From: Tardiphaga sp. P9-11
GTDB taxonomy: Bacteria; Pseudomonadota; Alphaproteobacteria; Rhizobiales; Xanthobacteraceae
DNA length: 64,000 nt
Reading direction: 5' to 3'
NCBI RefSeq assembly: GCF_008329525.1
Contig: NZ_NPKQ01000002.1
Span: 310,001-374,000, forward strand
Shown here piece by piece: positions 51,337 to 62,805 of this stretch. The notes under the pieces were generated by a model, which did not search any database, was not told the DNA's origin, and worked only from the letters and a program-made list of their open reading frames with translations. Position 1 is the first letter of the stretch. Each line of letters begins with the position of its first letter. The translations under genes were made by a program, and so were the position numbers.

Positions 51337-51421
51337 TGGTGCGCTCGGAGGGACTCGAACCCCCACCCTGTTACGGACTGCCACCTCAAGGCAGCGCGTC
51401 TACCAATTCCGCCACGAGCGC
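51337..51421 (-). tRNA. tRNA-Leu (anticodon GAG)
   Basis: Read on the minus strand: acceptor GCGCTCG/CGAGCGC, D loop GGAATTGGTAGACG, anticodon stem CTGCC/GGCAG with loop TTGAGGT (anticodon GAG), a variable arm of the long leucine type, T loop GTTCGAG, and an encoded ACCA. The total is 85 bases. Confidence 0.97.
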
Positions 51422-51522
51422 TAAAGAAATCCGGCGAGGGCAAATCGCCCGGCCGGATCAACCGGCGCCGATGTAACAAACCAATGATGGGGAGACAAGG
51501 CCTCTTGGCCTCTCAGGGCCAC

Positions 51523-51765
51523 CTATCTGTGGTCAGGCGCCCGGGGCAGCATCTGCTTGACCTCGACCGCAATCCGGTTGCGATCGACCATCACCACACC
51601 ACTGGCGACAGGCAGGTTATTGGCGAGGATTTTGACCTCGTCCTGCTCTGTGGCATCCAGTTCAATGATGGCGCCGCGGCTCAGCCGCATCACCTGATGG
51701 ACAGGCATCGAGGTGGTGCCGAGGACCACCATGATATCGACGGTAATGTTATCGAGGGTTGGCAC
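51523..51765 (-). CDS. fliN: Flagellar motor switch protein FliN (short form)
   Basis: This protein of 80 residues is a single SpoA domain: LDNITVDIMVVLGTTSMPVHQVMRLSRGAIIELDATEQDEVKILANNLPVASGVVMVDRNRIAVEVKQML. FliN forms the C-ring with FliM and FliG. The usual FliN has 80-140 residues, so this is the minimal form without the N-terminal acidic tail. I chose the GTG at 51765, since GAGG lies just upstream; the longer reading begins 11 codons earlier. No flagellar gene is adjacent. Confidence 0.85.
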   Translation of the reverse strand: MPTLDNITVDIMVVLGTTSMPVHQVMRLSRGAIIELDATEQDEVKILANNLPVASGVVMVDRNRIAVEVKQMLPRAPDHR

Positions 51766-51846
51766 GTCGGCCTCAAGTTCCCAGATGCAGGATCGCACAG
51801 ATGCAAGATTGCAGTGCCTGCGAGATCAACATGTTATGGTTAGCCA

Positions 51847-52575
51847 ATGGTTAATGACCGCCAAACCCTCGATTTGACAGTGTTTTCCCGGGCTCCGGGC
51901 GGACGAGCGGTAGAATGGCGGGTATCCGATACCCCGATTCCCTATCCGGAGGCCGTGGCCGAGATGGAAGCCCGGGCTTCCGCCATTGCCGATGGCACCG
52001 CGCCGGAACTGGTCTGGCTGCTGGAACATCCCCCGCTTTATACGTCCGGCACCTCCGGCAAGTCGGATGACTTGCTGGATGCCCGCTACCCGGTGTTCGA
52101 GACCGGCCGCGGCGGTCAGGTGACCTATCACGGCCCCGGCCAGCGGGTGGCCTATGTGTTGCTCGACCTCAAGGCACGCCGGCCGGACGTGCGGGCCTAT
52201 GTGGCCGCACTGGAAGCCTTGATCATCCGGACGCTGGACGCCTTCAACGTGAAGGGCGAGCGGCGCGAGGACCGCGTCGGAGTCTGGGTCGCCCGCCCCG
52301 ACAAGGGCGCGGGATTCGAGGACAAGATCGCGGCCATCGGCGTACGATTGCGGCGCTGGGTCTCGTTCCATGGCATCGCCATCAATGTGGAACCGGATCT
52401 GGCGCATTTTGACGCCATCGTCCCCTGCGGCGTGGTCGATCCGCGCTACGGCGTCACCAGCCTGGTCGATCTCGGCCTGCCGGTTGGCATGACCGACGTG
52501 GATGTCGCGCTGCGTCAGGCCTTTGGCGAAGTGTTTGGCGAGGCGGAAGAGCTTGCGACGGAAGCGACGCTCTGA
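51847..52575 (+). CDS. lipB: Octanoyl-[acyl carrier protein]:protein N-octanoyltransferase
   Basis: This 242-residue cytosolic enzyme attaches octanoyl groups to apo-lipoyl domains. [12 protein letters not shown] (residues 88-99) and Lys160-containing [21 protein letters not shown] are present, and Cys194 lies in IVPCGV, the nucleophile that forms the acyl-enzyme. The size is normal. It is divergent from fliN and convergent with the acylphosphatase gene. LipA is not in the window. Confidence 0.95.
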   Translation: MVNDRQTLDLTVFSRAPGGRAVEWRVSDTPIPYPEAVAEMEARASAIADGTAPELVWLLEHPPLYTSGTSGKSDDLLDARYPVFETGRGGQVTYHGPGQRVAYVLLDLKARRPDVRAYVAALEALIIRTLDAFNVKGERREDRVGVWVARPDKGAGFEDKIAAIGVRLRRWVSFHGIAINVEPDLAHFDAIVPCGVVDPRYGVTSLVDLGLPVGMTDVDVALRQAFGEVFGEAEELATEATL

Positions 52576-52581
52576 ACAGGC

Positions 52582-52881
52582 TCAGAGCGTCGGCAGCATC
52601 GCGAAGCTGCCACCTGCGCCGCCGAGCCTGAGCATGTCAGCCGTGGCATCGGTCACATCGACGGCATCGACACGCGACGAGATCGGTCCACGCCGGCATT
52701 CGGCGATCATCTGCTCGACGATGTCAGCTTGTCCGGCAAACACGGCCTCGACACTGCCGTCACGGCGATTGCGCACCCAGCCCTGCAAGCCGAGCGACGA
52801 CGCGGAATGCTCGGTCCAGGCGCGATAGCCGACGCCCTGCACGCGGCCACGGATGGCGACGTGGCGGATCACGTCGCTCAT
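52582..52881 (-). CDS. Acylphosphatase
   Basis: This 99-residue protein has the acylphosphatase fold with Arg20 in RGRVQGVGYRAW and Asn38 in GWVRNRRDG, the two catalytic residues. It hydrolyses carboxyl-phosphate bonds. Its start is directly after the stop codon of the PEP-mutase-like gene on the minus strand (TAG then ATG with no gap), so the two are in one operon with pccA. Confidence 0.93.
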   Translation of the reverse strand: MSDVIRHVAIRGRVQGVGYRAWTEHSASSLGLQGWVRNRRDGSVEAVFAGQADIVEQMIAECRRGPISSRVDAVDVTDATADMLRLGGAGGSFAMLPTL

Positions 52882-53759
52882 CTATTTCTTGAGCCCCGAA
52901 TCTTTCAAGCCGAGGAAATCGATGCCGCGCTGCTTCACGACGGCACCGCGCGTCACGCTCTCCATCAACTCGGCGGATGCAAGATTCTTCAATTCGTTAG
53001 GCGCCGCACCGTCGCGCACGGCCTTCAGCGTCGCATGGACGGCGGCCGTCGCCGCGGAGATCGGCGCGTGCCCCTGAATGGCAATGCGAACGCGCTGGGC
53101 GCTGAGGAAGTCCCAGTCCATATCGTCGGTGGGATTGCCGAACACGATCGGCAGCGTCGTCGCCGCAGCCGCCGCCTGCAGTTCCGCGCGGCTCTTGAGG
53201 CCGGTGAACATCAGCGCATCGACGCCCGCAGCTTCATAGGATTTCGCACGCGCGATCGCGTCGTCCAAGGATGTGATGGATGCAGCTCCAGTACGCCCCA
53301 CGATCACCAGCGCCGGATCCTGACGCGCACTCAGCGCAGCCTTGACCTTGCCGACCCCTTCTTCCGCCGAGATCAGTTGTGGCCTGGCTTCGCCGAAGGC
53401 CGCAGGCAGCAGCGTATCCTCGATGGTAAGACCGGCGGCGCCTGCGGCTTCCAGCTCCTCCACCGTGCGGCGGACATTGAGCGCATTGCCATAGCCGTGA
53501 TCGGCATCGACCAGCACCGGCAGCGAGCCGGCGCGCGACATCCGCCGCATCTGTTCGGTGAGTTCGGAGAGCGTGATCAGCGCGAGGTCAGGATCGCCGA
53601 GAATGGCGAGCGACGCCGCCGATCCGCCGAACATGCCGACCTCGAAGCCGAGGTCCTCGGCGATGCGCACCGAGATCGCGTCATAGACCGATCCCGGGCG
53701 CATGCAGCGATCGCCGGACAGGATCGCCCGCAATCCGTAACGGCGCTGCCGAAACGTCG

Positions 53760-53763
<4 letters not shown>
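52882..53763 (-). CDS. Isocitrate lyase/PEP-mutase-family protein
   Basis: This 293-residue TIM-barrel protein shows MRPGSVYDAISVRIAEDLGFEVGMFGGSA, LPVLVDADHGYGNALNV and GLTIEDTLLP. This is the pattern of PEP mutase-like enzymes of the oxaloacetate decarboxylase or methylisocitrate-lyase-related group. The KKCGH motif of true isocitrate and methylisocitrate lyases is replaced by the LLPAAFG stretch, so an oxaloacetate or malate-type lyase role is more likely. The GTG start overlaps the stop of pccA (GTGA). It lies between pccA and the acylphosphatase gene. Confidence 0.85.
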
Positions 53764-55775
<2,012 letters not shown>

Positions 55776-55931
55776 GAGCTGTCTTACTTGCAACCTTGAG
55801 GCGGGATCGGAAAGATGGAGGCGACGGTACAATGTGGCATGGCGCCGCAGTCGTAACAATTCTGTCGCGGACAAAAACTAGAGAAGACGTCTGGACCGGA
55901 TCGGCCGAGTTCTTTCGAAGCGAGGTTTTTC

Positions 55932-57761
55932 ATGCGCTGCGCCACCATCCTCTCCCTCAGTCTTACTCTTATATCCGCAACAACGGCTTTCGCCCAAAAC
56001 AGCCCTCCCCGCAACCTCATTTTGTTCGTACCTGATGGGCTTCGGGCGCTGAAAGTAACGCCGGAAACGGCACCGGCGATGTCCGCAGTGCGGGATAAAG
56101 GCGTCAATTTCCAGAACTCGCACTCGCTGTTTCCGACCTTCACCATGGCCAATGCGTCGGGCATGGCGTCCGGCCACTATCTCGGCGATACCGGCGTGTT
56201 TTCGAACTCGATCTATACCGGCCATCCGACCCCGGTGCAGAACAACAGCCCGATCCCCTTCATCGAACACGATCAGGTGCTGGGCGACCTCGACGAGCAG
56301 TTCAACGGCGACTACCTCAACGAGGAGACGCTGCTGAAGGCCGCGCGCAAGGCCGGCTATTCCACCGCCGCGATCGGCAAGGTCGGCCCGACGCTGATGT
56401 TCGATCACACCGAACGCACCGGCAAGGAGACGATCACCATCGACGACCAGACCGGCGGCATCGACAAAGCTGGAAAGTTGCTCGGCATCCCTCTGTCGGA
56501 CGAGATGAAGGATGCCCTTGCGAAGGCTGGCCTCGCGGTGGAAACACCCGGCCGCGGCGAGAATGGCAAAGCGGGCGACGCCAAGACGCCGGGCACGGTC
56601 GAGGCGAATATCAAGCAGCAGGCCTATATGGCTGACGTCGCGAGCAAAGTAGTGCTGCCGATGTTCAAGGCGCGCAACAAACCGTTCGTGCTGATCTTCT
56701 GGTCGCGCGATCCCGACGGCACCCAGCACAATCAGGGCGACAGTCTCAACAAGGTGACGCCGGGGGTCAACGGCCCCTCCTCGCTCGCCTCGATCAGGAA
56801 TGCCGACGACAATCTCGCGCAGCTCCGCAAGGCGCTTGACGAGCTCGGCCTCGCTGCGAACACCAACATCATGATCTCGGCGGATCACGGCTTCTCGACG
56901 ATCTCCAAGGAGAGCAAGACCTCGGCGACCATCAAGGGTACCTATGCGGATACGCCGGAAGGCTTCCTGCCGCTGGGCTTCCTCGCCATCGATCTCGCCA
57001 AGTCGCTGGAGATGCCGCTGTTCGATGCCAACGACAAATTCGCCGCGGTTGCCGACAATGCGTATCCGAAGGCCGGCAATGCCTTCATCGGCAAGGATAA
57101 AGACAAGCCGGATCTGATCATCGCCACCAATGGCGGCTCCGACCTGATCTATCTGCCGACCGGCGACAAGGACCTCGCCGACCGCACCGTGAAGGCGCTG
57201 CTGAAACAGGATTACATCAGCGGCATCTTCGTTGAGGACTCGCTGGGCTCCTTCCCCGGCGCGCTGCCACTGTCGTCGATCAACCTGTCCGGCAAAGCCA
57301 TCACGCCGCATCCGGCGATCGTCGTCTCGTTCCGCTCCTATTCGGAGGGCTGCGAGGAGCCGGCGGCGTGCCAGGTCGAGGTCGCCGACACCGTACTGCG
57401 CCAGGGCCAGGGCATGCATGGTTCGTTCGGGCGTGGCGATACCCACAACTTCATGGCGGCGATCGGCCCGGACTTCAAAGCCGGCTTCGTCGATCCCCTG
57501 CCGGTCAGCAATGCCGATACCGGCATGACTGCCGCACATCTGCTCGGTCTCAAGCGCGAGTCCAAAGGCGGCCTGATCGGCCGCGTGATGAGCGAAGCGA
57601 CGGTGACTGGCGAGACGCCGACGGCAACGACCGACGTGATGCGTTCGGCGCCCGACGATCAGGGGCTGGTCACGGTGCTGCAACTGCAGAAGGTCGGCGA
57701 GCACAAATATTTCGATGTCGCCGGTTTCCCGGGCCGGACTGTCGGCCTCGACGCGAAGTAA
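55932..57761 (+). CDS. Secreted nucleotide pyrophosphatase/phosphodiesterase (alkaline phosphatase superfamily)
   Basis: This 609-residue protein has a signal peptide (ending TTAFAQ) and the alkaline-phosphatase-fold metal ligands: FVPDGLRA (about residue 33), a Thr nucleophile in LFPTFTMANASGMASGHYLGDTG, DPDGTQHNQGD, SADHGFST and GSFGRGDTHNFMAAIGPDF. It hydrolyses phosphodiesters or pyrophosphates in the periplasm. A similar family member is a type I phosphodiesterase/NPP. The ATG follows GAGGTTTTTC. It diverges from pccA and ends at a strong bidirectional terminator. Confidence 0.9.
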   Translation: MRCATILSLSLTLISATTAFAQNSPPRNLILFVPDGLRALKVTPETAPAMSAVRDKGVNFQNSHSLFPTFTMANASGMASGHYLGDTGVFSNSIYTGHPTPVQNNSPIPFIEHDQVLGDLDEQFNGDYLNEETLLKAARKAGYSTAAIGKVGPTLMFDHTERTGKETITIDDQTGGIDKAGKLLGIPLSDEMKDALAKAGLAVETPGRGENGKAGDAKTPGTVEANIKQQAYMADVASKVVLPMFKARNKPFVLIFWSRDPDGTQHNQGDSLNKVTPGVNGPSSLASIRNADDNLAQLRKALDELGLAANTNIMISADHGFSTISKESKTSATIKGTYADTPEGFLPLGFLAIDLAKSLEMPLFDANDKFAAVADNAYPKAGNAFIGKDKDKPDLIIATNGGSDLIYLPTGDKDLADRTVKALLKQDYISGIFVEDSLGSFPGALPLSSINLSGKAITPHPAIVVSFRSYSEGCEEPAACQVEVADTVLRQGQGMHGSFGRGDTHNFMAAIGPDFKAGFVDPLPVSNADTGMTAAHLLGLKRESKGGLIGRVMSEATVTGETPTATTDVMRSAPDDQGLVTVLQLQKVGEHKYFDVAGFPGRTVGLDAK

Positions 57762-57777
57762 GAGACAGCCCCAACAA

Positions 57778-57806
57778 AAAACGGCGGAGCCATGCTCCGC
57801 CGTTTT
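57778..57806. terminator. Bidirectional terminator
   Basis: AAAACGGCGGAG (57778-57789) and CTCCGCCGTTTT (57795-57806) form a 12-base stem with a five-base loop, flanked by A and T runs. It separates the convergent phosphodiesterase and hypothetical genes and can act on both. Confidence 0.92.
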
Positions 57807-57831
57807 CGTATTCTGATGATCTGCGACCGGC

Positions 57832-58398
57832 TTACATGCCGATGTCGAACACGTTCGGCAGCTGCAGGGTTGCGGCGCCGACCACGGTCGTGATCAGGGT
57901 CATGACGGCGGCATTGCTGACACGCTTGGCGCGCATCTGCGACGCGATCCATTCGAGCACTTCAATATTCACGCCGACGGCCTTGGTCGGCGCCCAGGTC
58001 TCGATGGCAACATCGGGCGACAGCGCCACCGCGCGCGGCGGCACCGGCAGGCCCGACGCGGAGGCGGCGTGATGCACGACAGCCTTGGCGAACAGGTCGT
58101 CGAAACGTCCATCATCGCTGCGCTCGGCCGCAGCTTCGTTGATCGCAAACAGTGCCTCGGCCTCGTCGCGGCTGACCGGTTGGCTGGCCAGTGCCGACGC
58201 ACCCAGGATGCGCTCACACCAGGCAGCGTCATCGGCATCGAGTGCACGGGAGAAATGGATACGACCACGGGTGGTCGGGCCTTCGCCGGTGATAACGCCA
58301 TCACGCACGATGGCGAGGGCCTGCGCCGCGGCGCGATGGTTGTCGATGGTGGAGGTTTCGATGGCGCCGAATACGTCGGCAGCGGCAGCGGATGACAT
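57832..58398 (-). CDS. Hypothetical soluble protein
   Basis: This 188-residue protein (start at the ATG at 58398, after AGAAGAGCTTGAA) is mostly helical. A conserved-looking part is LFAINEAAAERSDDGRFDDLFAKAVVHHAAS, followed by a hydrophobic C-terminal third (AAVMTLITTVVGAATLQLPNVFDIG) that could be membrane-associated. I know it only as an unnamed protein of this family of bacteria. The frame could also start at 58422. Confidence 0.65.
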   Translation of the reverse strand: MSSAAAADVFGAIETSTIDNHRAAAQALAIVRDGVITGEGPTTRGRIHFSRALDADDAAWCERILGASALASQPVSRDEAEALFAINEAAAERSDDGRFDDLFAKAVVHHAASASGLPVPPRAVALSPDVAIETWAPTKAVGVNIEVLEWIASQMRAKRVSNAAVMTLITTVVGAATLQLPNVFDIGM

Positions 58399-58783
58399 TT
58401 CAAGCTCTTCTGTTTGCAGCATATTTCACAACATAGCCCAGCAATTCCACGACGGACTTAACGCTCGGTTAAGAAATGGGCGGGAGTTTTTCTTATCCCT
58501 AACCGTTGCAGTTCAGTCGCGCTGGGGCGCCGTCTGGTTCGATCAGATGTGGCGATCCGGTCAGGCGGGATTGCGCCGGACGGGAGGCAACATCACGGCA
58601 CCCGATAACATCATGTTGCGTGGGTGTTTTGCCGCAGCCCCCTTGCGTGAAACTGGATGCCAGCGCGCACCGAATTTGAAGAAAGTTCTTGTCCTTTTTG
58701 CCGGACAGTTCCATTTACCAGTGCGCGCCTCTATAGTTCGCTCGCAAAATTCATCTGTAACTAGAATGACATGAGGTCCATCC
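58399..58783. other. Gene-free stretch upstream of peroxiredoxin
   Basis: I see no gene, RNA or long repeat here. It must hold the promoters of the divergent hypothetical and peroxiredoxin genes, but I cannot assign -35/-10 elements with confidence. Confidence 0.55.
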
Positions 58784-59443
58784 ATGACGCTCCAGATCAA
58801 CGCCGTCGCGCCCGATTTCGAGGCCGAAACCACAGCCGGCCGCATCAAGTTCCATGACTGGATCGGCGATAGCTGGGCTCTTTTGTTCTCGCATCCGAAG
58901 GATTTCACTCCGGTCTGCACCACCGAACTCGGCGCGCTCGCCAAGCTTCAGCCGGAGTTCGACAAGCGCGGCGTCAAGTTGATCGGCCTCAGCGTCGATC
59001 CCGTGCACAAGCACGCGCTGTGGGTCGAGGACATTAACGAAACCCAGGGCGCCCGCCCGACCTTCCCGATGATCGGTGATACCGACCTCAAGGTCTCGAA
59101 GCTCTACAACATGCTTCCGGCCGACGTGGCGGGAAATGCCGACAGCCGCACCGCCGCGGACAACGCCACCGTGCGCAACGTCTTCATCATCGGGCCGGAC
59201 AAGAAGATCAAACTGGTGCTGGTCTATCCGATGACAACCGGTCGCAACTTCCAGGAAATCCTGCGTGTGATCGATTCACTGCAGATGACCGCCAAGCATC
59301 GCGTCGCGACGCCGGCCGACTGGCAGCAGGGCCAGGACGTGATCATCGCAGGCTCCGTGACCAATGACGAAGCCAAGACGATTTACCCGAACGGCTGGAA
59401 AGAACCGAAGCCCTATATCCGCATCGTGCCGCAGCCGAAGTAA
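58784..59443 (+). CDS. 1-Cys peroxiredoxin (Prx6 type)
   Basis: This 219-residue cytosolic enzyme reduces peroxides. The peroxidatic cysteine is Cys45 in FTPVCTTELG, and no other cysteine is present, so it is a true 1-Cys type. The C-terminal NGWKEPKPYIRIVPQP extension is typical of Prx6/AhpC-TSA large forms. Reduction is probably by glutathione or another thiol. The ATG at 58784 has GAGG upstream. A strong terminator follows. Confidence 0.95.
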   Translation: MTLQINAVAPDFEAETTAGRIKFHDWIGDSWALLFSHPKDFTPVCTTELGALAKLQPEFDKRGVKLIGLSVDPVHKHALWVEDINETQGARPTFPMIGDTDLKVSKLYNMLPADVAGNADSRTAADNATVRNVFIIGPDKKIKLVLVYPMTTGRNFQEILRVIDSLQMTAKHRVATPADWQQGQDVIIAGSVTNDEAKTIYPNGWKEPKPYIRIVPQPK

Positions 59444-59470
59444 GACTGCGATCGACTTACAGATATGACA

Positions 59471-59507
59471 GAGGCGCCGCGAGGAAATCGCGGCGCCTCT
59501 TTTTTTT
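59471..59507 (+). terminator. Rho-independent terminator of the peroxiredoxin gene
   Basis: GAGGCGCCGCGA (59471-59482) pairs with TCGCGGCGCCTC (59488-59499) and is followed by eight T. Confidence 0.95.
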
Positions 59508-59797
59508 GACCCGTCGAATCGACGCTGCAAGCACGATCCGTCGTCATGGGGGCGCCTTCTCCAGGTCATTGCGGGAGCTCTCGCGACGAAGCCGAGGCAG
59601 AGGCAGAGGCAGAGCAGATCCTGCGGCAGCATGACGATCAACGTCGCACCTGGAGAACCGCGTATCGCTTCGAAACCGCCTCCAGCACCAATTCGGTAAT
59701 AAATGTCCTGATACTACGCGCCAGCACGCGCAAGGTTGCAAGCTTGCGCGGTATTCGAGGCCGGATCGATCACCCGAGGTCCGTGTTAGATGAAGTG

Positions 59798-61294
59798 ATG
59801 ACCGATCAATCCTCGATCCCAACACCGACGCAAGCACCTGTCATCGTCTGGTTTCGCGACGACCTTCGTCTTTCCGATCACCCGGCCCTTCATGCTGCGG
59901 CCAAGCGCAATGCGCCGGTGATCTGTCTCTACATCCTTGATGAACAGAGCAAGGCATTGAAGCCGCCGCAGGCGCGGCCCATGGGCGGCGCGACGAGATG
60001 GTGGTTGGCGCAGTCGCTGCGCGCACTCAGCGCAAGCCTCGACGCCATCGGCGGCACACTGGTGCTGCGCAAGGGCGCTGCGGCCGACGTCATTGTCGAT
60101 GTGGCGCGAGCAGTCGATGCCAGCCACGTCTTCTGGAACGAGATCGCGCAGGCGCCGCATCTCACGGTCGCCGACGCCGTGACCGAAGCGCTTGCCGACC
60201 TCGATGTCGGCACGCAGAACTTTCCGGGCGATCTCCTGGCACATCCTGCGACCATCCGCGCCAAGGAGACCGGCACGAAGGAGAGCCGCGGCCTGCGCGT
60301 GTTCACGCCGTTCTGGCGGCGCGTTCAGGCGATGGGCGAACCGGCGAAGCCGCTTCCGGCGCCGAAGAAACTAATACCCGCACCGAAAGTGAAGAGCGAC
60401 AAGCTCGCCGACTGGGCGCTAGAGCCATCGAAGCCCGACTGGGCCGGCGGTCTGCGCGAGATGTGGACGCCCGGCGAAGCCGCAGCTCAGAAACATCTGA
60501 AGCGCTTCCTCAAGGAGATCGCGGGCTATAGCAGCGATCGTGATCGACCCGACCGCGAGATCACATCGCGCCTGTCGCCGCATCTTCGCTTCGGTGAGAT
60601 CAGTCCGCGACAGATCTGGACTGCCGCGCATTTCGCAGCTGCAGAACATCCGAAGCACAGCAACGACATCGCGAAGTTCATGAGCGAAGTCGGTTGGCGC
60701 GAATTCTGCCGCCATCTGCTGTTCGATGTTCCCGATTTGGCCACGCGCAATCTGCAATCATCCTTCGATGAGTTCCCATGGAAGACCGATCGCAAGGCGC
60801 TGCGTGCGTGGCAACGCGGATTAACCGGCTATCCTATCGTCGATGCGGGCATGCGCGAGCTCTGGCACACCGGTGTGATGCACAATCGCGTACGCATGGT
60901 GGTCGCATCCTTTCTCGTCAAACATCTGCTCATCGACTGGCGCGAAGGCGAGAAGTGGTTCTGGGATACGCTTGTCGATGCCGATGCGGGCAGCAATCCG
61001 GCCAACTGGCAATGGGTCGCGGGCTCCGGTGCAGATGCTGCGCCCTACTTCCGCGTCTTCAATCCGATCTTACAGGGTGAGAAGTTCGACCCCGATGGTG
61101 TTTATGTCAGGCGCTGGGTACCCGAACTGAGCGAACTATCCACAAAACATATTCACCAGCCTTGGAGCGCTTCACCACTCGAACTGAAAAGTGCGGGAAT
61201 CACTCTGGGCAAAGACTATCCGTCGCCGATCGTCGATCACAAAGTCGGTCGCGAGCGCGCATTAAAGGCGTACACAACGATACGAAATAGTTGA
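59798..61294 (+). CDS. phrB: Deoxyribodipyrimidine photolyase
   Basis: This protein of 498 residues (from the ATG at 59798) repairs UV-induced cyclobutane dimers using FAD and light. The N-terminal antenna domain starts at APVIVWFRDDLRLSDHPALHAAAKRN. The FAD domain has LSPHLRFGEISPRQIW, WREFCRHLLF, GYPIVDAGMRELWHTGVMHNRVRMVVASFLVKHLLIDWREGEKWFWDTLVDADAGSNPANWQWVAGSG and the final FNPILQGEKFDPDG. These are the class I photolyase FAD and Trp-chain motifs. The 5' extension of the open frame up to 59546 is not supported. Confidence 0.93.
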   Translation: MTDQSSIPTPTQAPVIVWFRDDLRLSDHPALHAAAKRNAPVICLYILDEQSKALKPPQARPMGGATRWWLAQSLRALSASLDAIGGTLVLRKGAAADVIVDVARAVDASHVFWNEIAQAPHLTVADAVTEALADLDVGTQNFPGDLLAHPATIRAKETGTKESRGLRVFTPFWRRVQAMGEPAKPLPAPKKLIPAPKVKSDKLADWALEPSKPDWAGGLREMWTPGEAAAQKHLKRFLKEIAGYSSDRDRPDREITSRLSPHLRFGEISPRQIWTAAHFAAAEHPKHSNDIAKFMSEVGWREFCRHLLFDVPDLATRNLQSSFDEFPWKTDRKALRAWQRGLTGYPIVDAGMRELWHTGVMHNRVRMVVASFLVKHLLIDWREGEKWFWDTLVDADAGSNPANWQWVAGSGADAAPYFRVFNPILQGEKFDPDGVYVRRWVPELSELSTKHIHQPWSASPLELKSAGITLGKDYPSPIVDHKVGRERALKAYTTIRNS

Positions 61295-61368
61295 CTGTCC
61301 ATGACACACTCTTCAACACGCGCCCGAATCGGACTAACGTGAAAAAGTCGACAATGTTGGGGGATACT

Positions 61369-61734
61369 ATGAACGACGACACTCCAGTCCTGGAGCAAAT
61401 GACGGACGCGCTTAGCAGCGCAGCCGACGCGACGAAGGAAGTCGCCACCTCGGTGGCGAAGAAGGTCAAGAAGGCCGCAAAGAAAGTCGCAAAGAAAGTG
61501 ACCCCGGCTAAGAAGACGAAGAAGTCCACCAAGAAATCTTCTGCGAAGAAAGCTTCAAAGAAGAAAACCCAGAAAGCGAGACCAATGGCTAAGAAAGCAA
61601 CGAAGAAGACCGTCAAGAAAGCTGCCAAGAAGACCGTGAAGAAGGCAGCTGCCAAGAAGACCGTGAAGAAGGCCGCCAAGAAGGCCGCTCCGAAGAAGGC
61701 CAAGAAGGCCAAGAAGGCTGCCAAGAAGAAGTAA
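61369..61734 (+). CDS. Histone H1-like Lys/Ala-rich nucleoid protein
   Basis: This protein of 121 residues begins with an acidic N-terminal part (NDDTPVLEQMTDALSS) and is then almost wholly Lys/Ala: many VKKAAKK, KKAAKKA and TVKKAAKKT repeats, with no aromatic residue. Such proteins bind DNA non-specifically, as the eukaryotic H1 tail or bacterial HctA/AlgP-like proteins do. The ATG at 61369 has GGGGGA upstream. It stands 75 bases downstream of the photolyase stop, so both may share a transcript, and it has its own terminator. Confidence 0.85.
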   Translation: MNDDTPVLEQMTDALSSAADATKEVATSVAKKVKKAAKKVAKKVTPAKKTKKSTKKSSAKKASKKKTQKARPMAKKATKKTVKKAAKKTVKKAAAKKTVKKAAKKAAPKKAKKAKKAAKKK

Positions 61735-61752
61735 GCTTCTTCGCAGATGTGA

Positions 61753-61783
61753 AAGCCTCCGGGTCCAAGCCCGGAGGCTTTTT
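61753..61783 (+). terminator. Terminator of the histone-like gene
   Basis: AAGCCTCCGGG (61753-61763) and CCCGGAGGCTT (61770-61780) form an 11-base stem, followed by TTT. It lies right after the stop codon region. Confidence 0.92.
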
Positions 61784-61816
61784 CATGTCAGGGGTCTGGA
61801 TTGACGCAGGATGGCG

Positions 61817-62704
61817 TCAGGCCCTGGCGCGGTTGACCAGCAACACCGCGGCGCCGCAGGCAATCATGCCGACGATCGCAACGGCATCCAGCTTCTCGCC
61901 GAACAGAATGAAGGCCATCAGCGCCGTCACCGCCGGCACCAGATAGAACAGACTCGCCACCCGGCTCGAGGCCTGACGCCGCAGCAGCCAGTACAGCAGC
62001 CCGACCGTGCCGATCGACAGCACCACCGCGAGCCACACCACCGACAGCACGAACTCCGCCGACCAGTGGATCACATTGGTCTCAAGGGCCAACGCGCCGA
62101 TGCCGAGCATAACCATTGCTGCGAGTTGCTGAATGAAGCTGCCGGTGCGCCAGTCGATGCCGCCGCAATAGCGCTTCTGATAGAGCGTGCCGACGGTGAT
62201 CGTGACCAGCGAAACACCGGACGCAAACCATCCCCAGCCCGCCTCGCCCGTCATCGGCCGCCCCTGCAGGATCAGCAACACGCCAGCGAGGCCGAGCCCG
62301 AGCCCGCCCCATTGCAGCGGCGTGACGCGCTCGCCGAGAAACCGACTGGCGAGGATCGAGGTGAGGATCGGCTGCAGACCCGGGATCAGCGCCGACAAAC
62401 CGACCGGGACCTTGTGCGCCACCGCAAACACGGTGCCGGCGAGATAAAGCCCCTGCACCAGCAGCCCGGCGATGATGCTGTGGCCGATGCCCGCGCGATC
62501 CGGCCATGCCGGTCGTACCCACGCAACGATCACCGCCATGATCGCGACGGCCAGCATCATGCGCACAGTGAGATAGGTCAGCGGCTCGGCGCTGTTCAGC
62601 ACATATTTCGTGCCGATGAAGCCGGTGCACCACAGCAGCACGAAAACGACGGGCGCGGCACGGCCGATCAGGGTTTCCAGATCGCTTTTCTGAACCTGTT
62701 TCAT
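61817..62704 (-). CDS. EamA/DMT-family transporter
   Basis: This 295-residue inner-membrane protein has ten helices in two EamA repeats. The first opens with APVVFVLLWCTGFIGTKYVLNSAEPLTYLTVRMMLAVAIMAVIV; the second repeat begins near residue 155. SALIPGLQPILTSILASRFLGERVTPLQWGGLGLGLAGVLLIL is a standard signature. It probably exports an amino acid or small metabolite. It faces away from frmA and converges on the histone-like gene. Confidence 0.92.
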   Translation of the reverse strand: MKQVQKSDLETLIGRAAPVVFVLLWCTGFIGTKYVLNSAEPLTYLTVRMMLAVAIMAVIVAWVRPAWPDRAGIGHSIIAGLLVQGLYLAGTVFAVAHKVPVGLSALIPGLQPILTSILASRFLGERVTPLQWGGLGLGLAGVLLILQGRPMTGEAGWGWFASGVSLVTITVGTLYQKRYCGGIDWRTGSFIQQLAAMVMLGIGALALETNVIHWSAEFVLSVVWLAVVLSIGTVGLLYWLLRRQASSRVASLFYLVPAVTALMAFILFGEKLDAVAIVGMIACGAAVLLVNRARA

Positions 62705-62805
62705 GGGCTGCTCAGTGCCCGATCATGTGCTAAGCGGCAATGGCTGTTTGCGCGGGCCTGCCGCCTGACATCACAACACCGAGATCATTATCGAAGGAAT
62801 TTGCC

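Noticed and set aside
55878-57704. 608-codon open frame on the minus strand
   Set aside because: It is antisense to the phosphodiesterase gene and has no domain or ribosome-binding site.
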